From positions 1 to 16,137 of the forward strand of contig DOZA01000149.1 of the NCBI GenBank assembly GCA_003518245.1: 16,137 nt of DNA, given 5' to 3'. Below, one piece after another: positions 15,332-16,137 of this stretch. This stretch comes from Bacteroidales bacterium. Lineage in GTDB: Bacteria; Bacteroidota; Bacteroidia; Bacteroidales; VadinHA17. The position numbers and the translations under genes are program-made. Numbering within the stretch: position 1 is the stretch's first letter; every line of letters starts with the position of its first letter. The notes under the pieces were generated by a model. It saw only the letters and a program-made list of their open reading frames with translations. It was not told where the DNA came from and searched no databases.

Positions 15332-16137
15332 TTATTGCCCGGTGTATTTCCTTTTTCTTATAAGCATAAATATACTGCCTGTAATAATTACAAGCATTAT
15401 TGGGCCAAGGGTGTTTATAAGCTGCCATATGATCCTTTCATCCCTGATTCTTTCTCTGTCAAGAAGTCTGATTTTCAATTCCCTGGAGCGCAGGCTCATT
15501 AATCCCCTGTCATCAACAAGATAATTAAGGCAATTAACTATGAAATCTTTATTTCCGAAAATCTGACCGGAATATCTGTCAACGCCCAGTCCCTGTGGAG
15601 TTATCCTGTTTCCAACAATACTTACTTCGTTTCTTATGATATCACCATCGGCGACTACTATCATACTTGTAGTTTTGCTACTTTTCTTCAGCTCAGATCT
15701 TCCATAGGAAGTCATCCTGTTAGCAAACAACGAATTAAACTTCCCTTCAAGAAGTACTGCAACGGGTATAAATGATTCAGTAAATGCATCCTCTGGAGGA
15801 GGGTTCTTGTAATCGTCAAGTTTAATCAACTGAGGGGGTGTAATTGTCCGGCTTCCTGCAGAACTGGCAAGCAGAATCTTTTTTCTTACTTCACTGTCTG
15901 AACCAACAGTATCAATAGAATTTACAAACTCTGATTTCACCAGATTAATACTGCGAGTAAGAGGGCTGGCAGAATTAGGATATAGTAATGGATAATATAT
16001 CCATGGAACAGGTATTAACTGCCCTGTTCCAGCAATTGTTGACCTAACCGGAATTATAAGACAATCGGTATCCTGAATAAGTATAGGGTTTATACGCACG
16101 CCATATTTAAACAGTTGGTCTTCAATATTCAGGGGCT
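15332..16137 (-). CDS. gldG: Gliding-motility ABC transporter component GldG, N-terminal part outside window
   Basis: The reading frame enters from the right edge and continues to a TAA at 15332-15334, giving 267 residues of the C-terminal part. The first visible residues, NIEDQLFKYGVRINPILIQD, are the family's conserved stretch. The apparent start at 16099 is an internal GTG (Val), not the true start. Further on, PPQLIKLDDYKNPPPEDAF and VAVLLEGKFNSLFANRM match GldG. A final helix (about INTLGPIMLVIITGSIFML) anchors the C-terminus and is followed by a basic tail. GldG is the periplasmic, substrate-binding-like subunit that works with GldA and GldF, required for gliding in Flavobacterium. The family also occurs in non-gliding Bacteroidota, so presence alone does not prove motility. 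gldF would be expected upstream, beyond the edge. Confidence 0.92.
   Translation of the reverse strand, partial: PLNIEDQLFKYGVRINPILIQDTDCLIIPVRSTIAGTGQLIPVPWIYYPLLYPNSASPLTRSINLVKSEFVNSIDTVGSDSEVRKKILLASSAGSRTITPPQLIKLDDYKNPPPEDAFTESFIPVAVLLEGKFNSLFANRMTSYGRSELKKSSKTTSMIVVADGDIIRNEVSIVGNRITPQGLGVDRYSGQIFGNKDFIVNCLNYLVDDRGLMSLRSRELKIRLLDRERIRDERIIWQLINTLGPIMLVIITGSIFMLIRKRKYTGQ

Noticed and set aside
15068..15502. 144-residue plus-strand open frame across the gldG-DUF4340 junction
   Set aside because: It is antisense to two recognisable genes and has no family-like sequence.
16097..16099. GTG start for gldG at 16099
   Set aside because: The conserved GldG residues continue upstream in the same frame to the window edge, so this is an internal valine.

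Overview
The window looks like an ordinary core-chromosome segment of a low-GC member of the Bacteroidota, probably a Bacteroidales-like marine or anaerobic lineage. The evidence is a gliding-motility gene (gldG) followed by a DUF4340 gene and dnaN, a futalosine-pathway menaquinone gene (mqnA), a MacB/FtsX-type permease of the long double-domain kind common in this phylum, a Bacteroidota-style M14 lipoprotein peptidase, and start codons without clear Shine-Dalgarno sequences. There is no insertion sequence, integrase, tRNA, rRNA or CRISPR array, and no base-composition break that I can see.

Layout. Positions 1-6485 are all on the minus strand. Read in the direction of transcription they are purB (adenylosuccinate lyase), an MsbA-like ABC exporter 12 nt downstream, a GPP34 (GOLPH3-like) protein, and a large ABC permease that runs off the left edge. 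From 6602 to 11524 the plus strand carries mqnA, a long NfeD-type membrane serine protease and a GNAT acetyltransferase, packed as a likely operon. These are followed by a small helix-turn-helix protein and an M14 zinc-carboxypeptidase lipoprotein. From 11567 to the right edge the genes are on the minus strand again. In transcription order they are gldG (5' part outside the window), a DUF4340 membrane-anchored protein, dnaN (sliding clamp), a DEDDh exonuclease with an ExoX-like C-terminal domain, and a fumarylacetoacetate-hydrolase-family enzyme.

How the genes relate. Several concern the envelope: the lipid-type exporter, the GPP34 protein (a family that binds phosphoinositides in eukaryotes), the MacB-like permease, the NfeD protease, the surface or periplasmic peptidase, and the gliding ABC-transporter component. 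Two serve DNA replication or repair (clamp and exonuclease), two serve nucleotide or quinone metabolism (purB, mqnA). I see no novel defence or mobile system. Every intergenic gap is under 165 nt, so no gene-free stretch exceeds 300 bases.

The most distinctive non-coding signal is a set of short, mutually unrelated tandem repeats (units of 7, 8, 11 and 14 bp) in two minus-strand gaps, msbA-to-GPP34 and dnaN-to-exonuclease. In each gap one array abuts the upstream gene's stop codon and a different array sits just before the next gene's start codon.
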